Part shown: positions 21,504 to 30,186 of the stretch, piece by piece
How the letters are laid out: each line of letters opens with the position of its first letter
Numbering within the stretch: the first letter of the stretch is position 1
Assembly (NCBI GenBank): GCA_963575745.1
Contig: CAUYUJ010003031.1
Location: 1-64,000 of the forward strand
Length of the DNA stretch: 64,000 bases
Reading direction: 5' to 3'
From: Prorocentrum cordatum
Taxonomy: Eukaryota; Sar; Dinophyceae; Prorocentrales; Prorocentraceae
The notes under the pieces: model-generated
What the model saw: only the letters and a program-made list of their open reading frames with translations
What the model was told of the DNA's origin: nothing
Databases searched by the model: none
Program-made: the position numbers and the translations under genes

Positions 21504-22847
21504 ATGGACTCCGCAGGGTATTTTTTCTTGCTCTCCTTTGTATTACTGCGTTTCACCAGAGGTCAGGCAGGAGTACCTGTCGTATGTGACTACCTTTTGG
21601 ATCAGTGGAGTGTATTCGTTGAGAACTTCGATTCATTTTGTTGTGGACTCGTGCGGCACTGCGAGGCAGTATGCAAAGAGAGGGGATGCTCGTATTTGGC
21701 CCATCGGGAAGGTTTGCACGTGGCGTATTCTGGTTTGAACTTCATTCGCTCTCTTCGCAGGGCTCGTATACGACGGCGCCTTGTTGCATTTGCGGAGAAG
21801 TGGGCGCACGTAGTATCGGGGCTTCAGCGTCCCCGTGTGGTGGGCGTCTCGGTCGCGAGCGCTGACATCATGGCCATCGGGGACAGTATCCCGGACTATG
21901 TGGCCGTGGCTGTTCAGAAGAACCAGGTGAAGATGGCAGGTAAGTATAACAGCATGGACTGTATGCGGTGTTTTATGCACATGCTTGAGTTTTGCATGGG
22001 CTGCGCGCCCACGGAGTATACCGAGGAGCTGCATCAGTGGTTTCTGAAGCGGCAGTGTCGGAAGTATGGACGCAATGCTGCGGCGGAGCTCGCGTATTTT
22101 GGCGTGGTGTCCTGCGACAGTATGACCACAGCATTGGGTCGTATGAGGAAGGCTCTAAACACCACGTCTCAAGTGAGTGCCGCGACCATGTATGTATTGT
22201 TCTGCGAGACGCGGCAGGCTATCAATAGGTATTCGCTGCATGGTCTTTGGTATCTCATTGAGCAGCATGACAAGAGGAAGTCTGTGCGGGCAAATGTTTC
22301 GCGTGTCCGACATGGGCTCGCATACAGTGTATCCACGCTTCCTTACACAATTCAGGTTTTGGAGGAGATCCGCAGCTGTGTGGGTGTATCACTCGCTGTG
22401 CTGCGGAAGTTACCCTCCAAACGCGCTGGCGGACCTTGGGAGGTGGCGTTTCAGATGGGTCGCCGCCGTTTGTGTCCCAAGGTTGAATTGGATGGCATTC
22501 CAGAGTTCCGTGTGCTCGCGAGTTGTCTGAGCGTTGTGACTCAGAAGGTCCAGCACAATCAGCAGTATCGCGGCTTGGTCAAGGCCGCGAAGGGTCTGGG
22601 TATCAAGTACGCGAAGTCGTATACTAAGAAGAAGCTCGCGGTGCTGGTGCAGCGCGGTATGCAGAAGCCTGCAGGCACGGGGGCGCGGAAGAGGAGTTAC
22701 GAGGAGCTGGTATCCGCAGTGCACGCTCGCGGCGGCTCTGAGTATGAAAGAATGAAAATGCAGGGAAGGTGGATCACCAGACGATTATCCAAAGTCAAGT
22801 TGGAGGCGTTGCTGGCTGAACCCCGAGGGCGGTGTTCATTTGTATAG
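21504..22847 (+). CDS. Gene 2: unknown protein with C-terminal SAP/Rho-N-like motif
   Basis: 447 residues from the first ATG after the SL-like leader to TAG at 22,845-22,847, with no intron. The frame extends upstream but only with a non-AUG start. The N-terminus is hydrophobic (YFFLLSFVLLRF), then the protein is mixed and basic with a Cys/Met-rich patch (DCMRCFMHMLEFCMGC). Near the C-terminus LVKAAKGLGIKYAKSYTKKK and a second stretch (YEELVSAVHARGG … RRLSKVKLEALLAE) resemble the two-helix SAP/HeH/Rho-N fold, which binds nucleic acid in other proteins. I do not recognise the rest. Strand, GTAT bias and leader link it to the Rep-helicase gene; a DNA-binding accessory role is only a guess. Confidence 0.6.
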   Translation: MDSAGYFFLLSFVLLRFTRGQAGVPVVCDYLLDQWSVFVENFDSFCCGLVRHCEAVCKERGCSYLAHREGLHVAYSGLNFIRSLRRARIRRRLVAFAEKWAHVVSGLQRPRVVGVSVASADIMAIGDSIPDYVAVAVQKNQVKMAGKYNSMDCMRCFMHMLEFCMGCAPTEYTEELHQWFLKRQCRKYGRNAAAELAYFGVVSCDSMTTALGRMRKALNTTSQVSAATMYVLFCETRQAINRYSLHGLWYLIEQHDKRKSVRANVSRVRHGLAYSVSTLPYTIQVLEEIRSCVGVSLAVLRKLPSKRAGGPWEVAFQMGRRRLCPKVELDGIPEFRVLASCLSVVTQKVQHNQQYRGLVKAAKGLGIKYAKSYTKKKLAVLVQRGMQKPAGTGARKRSYEELVSAVHARGGSEYERMKMQGRWITRRLSKVKLEALLAEPRGRCSFV

Positions 22848-23179
22848 TTGCATGTTGTCTGACACAGTGGTCGACCAGAAAAGTATGAAAGAAGAGCATA
22901 TAGCAGCAATGACATTCACATATACATACATACACACATGTAAACATACTAGTTCGACGCGCATAGCCATTCTTTACACATAGACCTTACCTACACAGTC
23001 ACATGCACATACACATGCGTACGTCGAGACATGCACTCAGAGTTACATACGTCGTATGAATGACATATAACATTTTTACATAGATACACAATGCAGAAAT
23101 ACATACAGACATACATGCATGCATAGAAAGAGTATTTTCACGTACCTGTTCCAAAAAATGTGACTTGTTGAGCACACGG
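22848..23179. repeat. (ACAT/ATAC)-rich intergenic region
   Basis: From about 22,910 to 23,135 the plus strand is filled with acatacatacacacatg-type units. No gene is visible between gene 2 and the fragment at 23,180. Confidence 0.7.
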
Positions 23180-23222
23180 TGGCTCCCTACGCGTGTATCT
23201 CCGACAAAGAGCAAGGCTGGTA
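23180..23222 (+). pseudogene. Fragment homologous to gene 1 exon 1
   Basis: acgcgtgtatctccgacaaa and its continuation to ggctggtat match 16,075-16,108 of the Rep-helicase gene, encoding YACISDKEQGWY against HACISDQEQGWY. A second short match, tataatctcacag at 23,530-23,542, corresponds to tataatctgacag at 16,280-16,292. The gap between the two pieces holds a satellite fragment and minisatellite. Confidence 0.7.
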
Positions 23223-23523
23223 TGTATCATATATACCGACATGTTGCGTCTCCAAACTGGCCCAAAAATGGGGGCTGTTGGGGTCATCTTGGGGTGGAGG
23301 ACTAGAAGGGTCTGTTCGAGTTCACTCTCTTGAGGCCATCTTGGGGGCCTCTCGGGGTCGTCTTGGGGGGCCTCCAGGGCTATACTGGGGTCCTCTTGGG
23401 CCGTCTTTGCTCCTCTTTTTTGGGCCTCTTGGAACGTCTTCGGCGCTTCTAAGACGGAAAAGGCGATAATGTTAAAATGCTATGTGTTGACTTTGTCTCA
23501 TGTGTATCATACGTCTCCCATTG
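23223..23523. repeat. Satellite fragment enclosing an inverted CCTCTTGG minisatellite
   Basis: Begins tatgtatcatatataccgac … ccaaactggcccaaaaatg and ends tttgtctcatgtgtatcata … cccattgcag, both recognisable from the roughly 103-bp satellite. Between them (23,275-23,460) lies tcttggggngcctc-type minisatellite, the complement of the CCAAGAGG family. Its ends look like those of intron 2, so this may be an intron-like insertion. Confidence 0.65.
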
Positions 23524-23610
23524 CAGCCATATAATCTCACAGCTGGCGCGGCAGTACCAGTCTTCCCACTCGGAAGTATATTCCCTGCGGTTTCGATCCA
23601 ATCGGTCGCA

Positions 23611-24447
23611 ATGAGCCTCGACAGTGGTATGGCCACTGACTTCGCGATGTTGGTTCCAGGGACGCAACCGGGCGCCCCGGCCTCAGCGGAGAAGGCGAAG
23701 GACCAGAAGAAGCGGGAGTGGCTGAAGGTATTCGAGACGTTGCCGTCGCAGTTGCTCAACGTATACGGGCCTTCCAAGTTCGCGAAGTTATCGGACAAGC
23801 AGGTATGGAACGAGATGCAGGAGCCGCTGAAGAGTGGGGCCGTATGGATGTCGGAGATGTGCAGCAAGGAGCCGGAGCGGAGGGGTGTCGGTATTAACCG
23901 TTTCATTCACGCGATGAAGACCTTCTGCGAGTATCAAAACGATCCCTCGGTACAGGCGGCGAACAAGGCGGTATTGAATCCGACGATGTATGAGGAGTTC
24001 TACAAAGAGATTGAGGAGATCCTGCCGTCCTTGCAGTATTGCCTGGCACCCAAGAAGCAGTATGAGAAAAGGGGTGCTGCCGCTCTGCGTGCGAGCGGTA
24101 TGGACGAAGCAGTGCTGCCGGACACGAAGACTGAGCCGGCATTGGACCAGCATGCGAAGAAAGTGTATGAGTGGCTCGACAAGGGTAAACTTTCGCGAGT
24201 GCGTATGATGGCCCATTGGCAAAGCTGTGGGGGGTTGGCATTCGTGGCTCAGTGTCACCACAGGGCCGCCACCTGTTTCAGGTATCACGGGAACAGTTTT
24301 CACGGAGCTGGTCCAGAGCAGCAGGAGGTATCACTTCAAGAGTTCCAGGCTGCTGTGAAGGTCCGTCATGCGTTGGGCCACAACGGTATTGACGTGGAGG
24401 CGGTGGGCTCACAGGGCTCCGCCGTCAACGATTTCGGCACTGCCTGA
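23611..24447 (+). CDS. Gene 3: unknown protein of the GTAT-rich block
   Basis: 278 residues from ATG 23,611 to TGA at 24,445-24,447; a second in-frame ATG at 23,629 is an equally good start. The sequence is hydrophilic with alternating charged helices (AEKAKDQKKREWLKVFETLP, YEEFYKEIEEILPSLQYC), a Trp/His/Cys-containing C-terminal third (MMAHWQSCGGLAFVAQCHHR) and a Val/Asp-rich end. No known domain or signal peptide is recognised. It shares strand and GTAT bias with its neighbours. The short gene-1-like match at 23,530 lies just upstream in the same frame, so the true 5' end may be more complex. Confidence 0.5.
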   Translation: MSLDSGMATDFAMLVPGTQPGAPASAEKAKDQKKREWLKVFETLPSQLLNVYGPSKFAKLSDKQVWNEMQEPLKSGAVWMSEMCSKEPERRGVGINRFIHAMKTFCEYQNDPSVQAANKAVLNPTMYEEFYKEIEEILPSLQYCLAPKKQYEKRGAAALRASGMDEAVLPDTKTEPALDQHAKKVYEWLDKGKLSRVRMMAHWQSCGGLAFVAQCHHRAATCFRYHGNSFHGAGPEQQEVSLQEFQAAVKVRHALGHNGIDVEAVGSQGSAVNDFGTA

Positions 24448-24639
24448 TGGCACGGTATATGAGCAATTTTCCAGAGTCGTGCGTGCACACTGGGGAGGCA
24501 GGGGCTGCATGCATTTAGACCAGGGTATTGCTTCTCTGCATCTCGGGAGTGTATATATGAAGTGCGCGGGAGTGGCAAAACAAAATGTCCCAAATAATGA
24601 GACCACCTGGTCTGTGGGTGTATGTGCCCCACAAACTTG
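24448..24639. other. 3' flank of gene 3
   Basis: Non-coding sequence that still carries GTAT (24,469; 24,527) and passes gradually into the satellite array. Nothing else seen. Confidence 0.4.
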
Positions 24640-26125
24640 TTAGTGTGTTTCAGTTGTCCTATAATGTTTTTCTCTCATGCTTATCATATGTGTCATGTGC
24701 AATATGTATCATATATAACAAATGCATGTGTCCGAAATTTGCCCCCAAAATGTGATCAATTGTTGTGTGTCTTTGTCTCATGTCTATCACATCATGTGCA
24801 ATCTGTATCATATATAAGAAGTGCATGTGTCCGAAATTTGCCCCACAAATGTGACCAACTGTTGTGTGTCTTTGTTTCATGTCTATCATATGTGCCATGT
24901 GCAATATGTATCATATATAGCAAGTGCATGTGGACGAAATTTGCCCCAACAATGTGACCAACTGTTGTGTGTCTTTGTCTGAGGTCTAGCATATGTATCA
25001 TGTGCAATATGTATCATATATACCAAATGCATGTGTCTGAATTTTGCCCGAAAAATGTGACCAACTGTTGTGTGTCTTTGTCTCATGTCTATCATATGTA
25101 TCATGTCAATATGACTCATATATGACAAATGCATGTGTCTGAAATTTGCCACAAAAATGTGACCAACAGTTGTGTGCTTTTGTCTCATGTCTATCATATC
25201 ATGTGCAATATGTATCATATATAACAAATGCATGTCCCCGAAATTTGCCCCAACAATGTGACCAACTGTTTTGTCTCTTTGTCTCATGTCTAATATATTC
25301 ATGTGCAAAATGTATCATACATAACAAATGCATGAGGCCGAAATGTGCTCCAAAAGTGTGACCAACTGTTGTGCGTCTTTGTCTCATGTCTATCATATGT
25401 ATCATGTCAATATGTATCATGTACGACAAATGCATGATTCTGAAATTTGCACCAAAAATGTGATCAACTGTTGTGTGTATAGCAAATGCATGGTGTTGCC
25501 TCAAAAATGTGACCAACAGTTGTGTGTCTTTGTCTCATGTCTATCATATCATGTGCAATATGTATTATGTATAACAAATGCATGTCCCCGAAATTGGCCC
25601 CACAAATGTGACCAACTGTTGTGTGTCTTTGTCTCATGTCTAATCTATTCATGTGCCATATGTATCACAATAAGGAATGTATGAGGCCGAAATTTGCCCC
25701 AAAAATGTGACCAACTGTTGTGTGTCTTTATCCCATGTCTATCATATGTATCATGTGCAATATGTATCATGTATGACAAATGCGTGCTTCTGAAATTTGC
25801 ACCAAAAATGTGATCAACTGTTGTGTGTTTTTGTCTTAGGTCTATCAGATGTATCATGTGCAATATGTACCATATATAACAAAGGCATGTGTACGAAATT
25901 TGCCCCAACAATGTGACCAACTGTTGTGTGTCTTAGTCTCATGTCCAGGAAATCAATGGCAATATGTATCATCTATATCAAATGCATGAGTCTGAAATTT
26001 GTCCCAAAAATGTGACCAACTGTTGTGTGTCTTTGTCTCATGTCTATCACATGTATCATGTGCAATATGTACCATATATAACAAATGCATGTGTCTGAAA
26101 TTTGATCCAGAAATGTGACAATATG
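24640..26125. repeat. About 103-bp satellite array, roughly 14 units
   Basis: Units contain tgtgaccaactgttgtgtgt, ctttgtctcatgtctatcat, and atgtatcatatataacaaat followed by gcatgtgtccgaaatttgcc. Starts of tgtgacca at 24,850, 24,953, 25,056 and 25,158 give a 102-103-bp period; several units are shorter. Each unit holds up to two GTAT. The minus-strand open frames (HTTVGHIFGANF…) are products of the repeat. Related sequence makes up intron 2 of the Rep-helicase gene and brackets the insertion at 23,223-23,523. Confidence 0.95.
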
Positions 26126-26164
26126 TTGACTAACCTGCTTGTGAGTGTGAGTTGTCCTATCAGT

Positions 26165-26630
26165 GTGAGAACCCCGTTTTGAAACACGAGCCGCCCTCAA
26201 CCTCATCCTCCCTCTCTGGTCCCCCCCAGCCCCTAGAGGCCGCGGGCCCCGCCTCTCACGGCGCCCCCCTTCGGGTCCCTCCAGTGCGCCCCATCGGGAA
26301 CTCAAGCGAGAGCACTGTTTTGAAACAGGAGCCCCCCTCAACCTAATCCTCCGTGCCCTCTCTGGTCCCCCCCAGCCCCTAGAGGCCTCGGGCCCCGCCT
26401 CTCACGGCGCCTCTCCTCGGGTCCCTCCAGAGCGCCCCATCGGGAACTCAAGCGAGAACCCCGTTTTGAAACAGGCCTCCCTCAACCTTATCCCCCTGGC
26501 CCACCCCAGCCCCCAGAGGCCTCGGGCCCCGCCTCTCACGGCGCCTCCCCTTGGGTCCCTCCAGAGTGCCTCATCGGGAACTCTTGTTTTGAAACAGGAG
26601 CCGCCATCAACCTCACCTGCTTGTGAGATT
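26165..26630. repeat. Tandem repeat of about 120-150 bp, 3-4 copies
   Basis: The phrase gttttgaaacaggagcc recurs near 26,174, 26,309, 26,463 and 26,583, followed by ccccagcccctagaggcc and cctctcacggcgcc. Copies differ by small deletions. Confidence 0.9.
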
Positions 26631-26715
26631 GAGTTGTCTGATCAGTTTGACACATGTATGTGCTTCGTTTCCGTTCGTATGGACTTTGGCATTTTCCCAC
26701 AGCATTATGTGTGTG

Positions 26716-26735
26716 CCTTAGCCATTGGGCTCCAG
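26716..26735 (+). other. Degenerate relict DinoSL before gene 4
   Basis: CCTTAGCCATTGGGCTCCAG aligns to the leader with one deleted base and three substitutions. It lies 58 bp before the ATG of gene 4, matching the placement seen at genes 1 and 2. On its own the match is only suggestive. Confidence 0.5.
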
Positions 26736-26793
26736 TCGTATATTGCTTTTCGTATCTCTTTCCATATTTGCACGCGCGTCCGTATTGTTGGCA

Positions 26794-27938
26794 ATGGCAG
26801 GGCAGTGGGACGAACAGACTGGGGAGTATATCCCATCCAACGAGGAGGTGGCCGAGGGTATGAGGCGCTGGTCTGTGTCACCCGGCGGGGACGGATTGGT
26901 ATTCCAATGGCTCAAGGCTCAGGAGAGACAACAGTACCACATAGCTAGGGGGGTGGCCGCTCACTCTTCGAGCTGGTGGTTCCTTCCGGGCATGCCTCCA
27001 GAGAGTGCCTGGAACGAGGTGCCACCAGCTCGAGGGGAAGGCGCGGCCACCCCCTTAGCTGGTGGTATTGGTACTTTTTTCTCTCCTGAAAGGTGCTGCG
27101 CGAGACCGCGTGGTTCGCGACCGCAGTGTATTTTCCGTGTATGTGGCAGGGACTCACGGGTGTATGCCTGTGTGTGTCGACCGCGGAGAGCACGCGCCGT
27201 TCAAAGGAGAACGGTATGGTCGAGAACCAGCGGCGTATGGGAGGCATCGAGACCCCAGAGTGGATGGCGTTCGCTGTATACTTCTACCCTGGCTTGGTAT
27301 TCGGCAACTTTGATGGTTTCAAAGATCCAGCCGCGCAGTATCTGGGCACACTTGCGGAAGTATTCAATCGGCTGTGCACCCAAGCTGGTATAGCGAACTG
27401 GAGTTCGCACGTATTCGTCCGACCCGGCGGCTGGGTGTATGCTGGCTTGCGCAGGCGGTTGCAGTTCCTGCGTATTCACGTGCATTCCGAGGTGGTATCA
27501 GGTCTGTCATACAGGCGCATGGCGAGCCTGGATGTATTTGTGGCAACACACACGGCATCCATGGGCATGGAGCCGCCATGTATGGCTATGTGGAATGCCT
27601 CCCACGACGTCAAGGATGGTATCACCTTGTTCCCGAAGCAGGATCATTGGTGGCACATGCCTGTATGGCGTTCTTTCGGGCAGTCCGAGTATGGGAATGT
27701 CATGGATTACCGTGTGGATCTGGGTATGCCGGCGCATGTCCAGGGCGTCCTGGCGGTATTGGCGCCCCACGGACGCACGGGCGATGTGTCCGCGAGGAGG
27801 CGTATCGGCACCATGCTGGGACACTTGGCCCCTGATGTATGGGTGCCAGGAGCGCAGCTTGCAGTATTGCGCCCGATGCGTGCCATTAGGGACAGGCGCA
27901 TGCCAGAAGACGATGAGCACACAGACTCGTCTCTTTAG
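26794..27938 (+). CDS. Gene 4: unknown protein, probably split by a foldback intron
   Basis: Exon 1 starts MAGQWDEQTGEYIPSNEEV at 26,794 and is coding-like to about 26,940. From 27,093 a second frame, LRETAWFATAVYF, runs to TAG at 27,936-27,938. The two frames differ, so an intron or disruption lies between about 26,940 and 27,092; that interval contains a 118-bp foldback and ends in a pyrimidine-rich tract and AG (ttttttctctcctgaaag). Exon 2 is globular and Trp/Met-rich (PEWMAFAVYFYPGLVFGN, HDVKDGITLFPKQDHWWHMP) with an acidic tail (PEDDEHTDSSL). No known domain is recognised. GTAT bias and the SL-like leader tie it to the block. Confidence 0.5.
26943..27060. mobile_element. 118-bp foldback element inside gene 4
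   Basis: AGCTAGGGGGGTGGCCGC at 26,943 and its near-complement GCGGCCACCCCCTTAGCT ending at 27,060 are the outer arms. Inner arms continue (cgagctggtggttcc against ggtgccaccagctcg), so almost the whole segment folds on itself. It contains no GTAT, unlike the coding sequence on both sides. It fits an introner or MITE. Confidence 0.75.
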
Positions 27939-28320
27939 TATGCTTCCAGAGCACGTATGCGTCCGCCTCGCCTTGTCCTGCTGCTCCTCCTCCTCCTCCT
28001 CCTCCTCCGGCGGGGCACCCATGGGGACAACCATCGGGACCACCATCGGAACAACCATCGCGGCAACCATGGGGACAACCATCGGGACAACGATCGGGAC
28101 AACCACAACCATCAGGACAACCATCGGGACAACCATCGGGACATCCATCGGGACAACGATCGGGACCACCATCGGGGCAACCATCGGGAGAACCATCGGA
28201 ACAACAATCGGGACAATCATCGGGACACTCATCGCGACAATTATCGGGACAACCACAACCATCAGGACCTCCAACCAGAGAGAGGTAGTCACGTGTATTT
28301 CGTCGACGAGTGAGCCAGTA
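27939..28320. repeat. (CTC)n and 12-bp GGGACAACCATC minisatellite
   Basis: Ten CTC units (27,978-28,007) are followed by about twenty copies of a 12-bp unit, gggacaaccatc, to 28,265. Frames across it encode DNHRDNHRD-type and TIGTTIGTT-type repeats that I do not regard as genes. Confidence 0.95.
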
Positions 28321-28720
28321 TTGCACATTGAGGCCGGAACGAGAACCACAGAACAAGAATGAGCATATATCGTCTCACAACAACGGAAACAAGTCCTGTG
28401 GTATGCTGGCGCCACGCACGTGATACCAGTCAAAATAAGGGTCTTGGCTTGTGTGGTACAGAAACGTTAAAACGTCGGAAAACGGTACACGTGCCCATTG
28501 TTGGAACAGGGGTATAAGTCGTATACTAAGCTAGTTTCCACAAGATGTTACCACAAGAAGTCATTGTAACCATGCGCCAGTGTAGTAGCCAAGGTCGTCC
28601 GCAGGCCACGAAGTGAAGTGTCCGAACGTCATAGGGCGGGAAGCTGGGTGTGGGTGGTGGCGAAGAGTCGTTTGGAAACTTGGTAGAGCTTGAACCGGCC
28701 CCCCCACAAAGTGGGGGTAT
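28321..28720. other. Non-coding right end of the GTAT-rich block
   Basis: No gene. GTAT remains frequent (for example near 28,400, 28,511, 28,519 and 28,717) and then vanishes, so this is the likely right border of the block. Confidence 0.5.
28701..28717. terminator. Perfect GC hairpin, candidate element 3' end
   Basis: CCCCCAC-AAA-GTGGGGG, a 7-bp perfect stem with a 3-nt loop. Helitron 3' ends carry a hairpin about ten bases before CTRR. Here the bases that follow (tattgcccgcctcctatg) do not give a clear CTRR, so the assignment is weak. Confidence 0.35.
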
Positions 28721-29269
28721 TGCCCGCCTCCTATGAAAACCCTGGCACTGGTGAGAACGGAGTGTCCCCAGTCTTAAATGATTGTTGTTGTTGTTGTTGT
28801 TGTTGTTGATGAACTCTCATTTCTGAAGAATAAAGATTGTTGATCCCTCCCGTCCGGTGCACAATGTTTTTTCCATTGAAGCGCCCTTCCCGGGGCTCGC
28901 ACTATTTTTGTTATATATATATATAGAGGGAAAATCTTGAAAGTCAAACTGTGTCAGTGGCCCCCGGTTTACAGCAACAGCGGCTCCCGCCTGAGACTTC
29001 CTCGCAATTTAGCCAGGACCCCCGCTCCCGCCCGAGATTTCCTCGCGTTTTGTTCAGGAATCGAGCTCTCGCTTGGGACTTCCTTGGAATTTATTCTCCT
29101 GGCGCTCTGGAGTCGCGCTCTCGCTGGATACTTGCTTGCAAGTTACTGAAGAATAGTTCCCTTGCGTTGGAAGTTCCTGCAATTTACTCAAGCGCCGCGC
29201 TCCCGACACCCAGGCACCTAGGAGTCGCGCTCACGCTTAGGACTCCCTCACAGCTTACATCGGAATCGG
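28721..29269. repeat. (TTG)n and degenerate CTCGC-type repeats
   Basis: (TTG)n at 28,781-28,810 preceded by cagtcttaaatgattg, which recurs at 30,187. An aataaag follows at 28,830. From 28,975 loose units of about 50 bp (cgctcccgcctgagacttcc) lead into the next array. Confidence 0.6.
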
Positions 29270-29830
29270 GATCTCGCTGCCCTTCGTGGCCCCGTTGCAG
29301 CCCTTCGTGGCCCCCTCGCTTTAATTCGTGGCCCCTTTGCAGCCCTTCGTGGCCCCGTCGCTGCCCTTCGTGGCCCCGTTGCAGCCCCTCGTGGCCTCCT
29401 CGCTGCCCTTCGTGGCCCCGTTGCATTCCTTCGTGGCCCCCTCGCTTTGTTTCGTGGCCCCGTTGCAGCCCGTCGTGGCCCTCTCGCTGCCCTTCGTGGC
29501 CGCGTCGCAGCCCTTCGTGGCCCCGTTGCAGCCCTTCGTGACCCCCTCGCTGCCCTTCGTGGCCCCGTCGCATCCCTTCGTGGCCCCCTCGCTGCCCTTC
29601 GTGGCCCCATATATGTATGCCCTTCGTGGCCCCCGCTCGTTCGCGCCCGTGGTGGCCCCATATGCATCTGTCCTACGTGGCCCAGTTGCTACTCTCCGTG
29701 GCCCCATCGTTGCCTTCTGTGGCCCCGCATTATCTGCCCTTCGTGGCCCCCGCTCGTTCACGCTCTTCGTGGCCCCATACGCATTCCCTTCGTGTCCCCG
29801 CTGTTGCCTTTCGTGGCCTACTTCGTGTCC
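29270..29830. repeat. 21-bp TTCGTGGCCCC minisatellite
   Basis: About 25 units of cccttcgtggccccgttgca plus one base, alternating with ccctcgctg versions. The 21-bp period leaves all frames open (PSWPRCS on plus). No gene is inferred. Confidence 0.95.
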
Positions 29831-30186
29831 TTGTGGCCCTGCTGTCGTTCTCTTTCGCTCTCGCTTTCGCTCGTCGTCGTCGTCGCCGTCGTCGTCGCCG
29901 TCGCCGTCGTCGCCGTCGTCGTCGACGTTGTCGTCGTCGTCGTCGTCGTGGTCGGTCCCCTGTCCGTCCCTCTTGGGGTCGGGTCGACGGTCCGCGGCCG
30001 CCCCGCCGATCAGCGCTGCCGCTGGCCAGGCCGACAGTCCGCGGCCGCCCCGCCGCTTGCCGGGGCCCGGCCTGCAGGGAAGAAAGGTATACCCCCCAAC
30101 ATGGGCTCGATCGAAGACGAAGAGGGCGGGTATCGAGGGTTTGGGAAATACGCGTTATTGGACGCTCGAGCAGATAAGGGCGAACA
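29831..30186. repeat. (GTC)n tract and unassigned GC-rich sequence
   Basis: A tcgtcgtcgtcg tract at 29,868-29,950 followed by GC-rich sequence with a short duplicated phrase, gtccgcggccgccccgccg, at 29,990 and 30,036. No gene supported. Confidence 0.6.

Larger units (their letters stand above)
14035..28720 (+). mobile_element. Putative 14.7-kb Helitron-like multigene element
   Basis: Four consecutive plus-strand genes (14,083-20,848; 21,504-22,847; 23,611-24,447; 26,794-27,938) share an excess of GTAT on the coding strand that begins at the first SL-like leader and stops near 28,720. The first gene is a Rep-helicase, the hallmark of rolling-circle (Helitron-like) elements. Genes 1, 2 and 4 have SL-like leaders near their starts. 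I could not find unambiguous Helitron termini; a GC-rich hairpin at 28,701-28,717 is the only candidate 3' structure. Treating the block as one unit is inference from composition, strand and layout. Confidence 0.55.

Noticed and set aside
23523-23542. SL-like match (TTGCAGCCATATAATCTCACAG type) before gene 3
   Set aside because: Only about 14 positions align and a better explanation exists: it is homologous to tataatctgacag in gene 1 exon 1 at 16,280.
24640-26125. CRISPR-like array
   Set aside because: Units are contiguous satellite copies with no unique spacers, in a eukaryotic genome.
24640-26125. Series of minus-strand genes encoding HTTVGHIFGANF repeats
   Set aside because: The frames arise from a roughly 102-103-bp satellite and drift between frames with unit-length changes.
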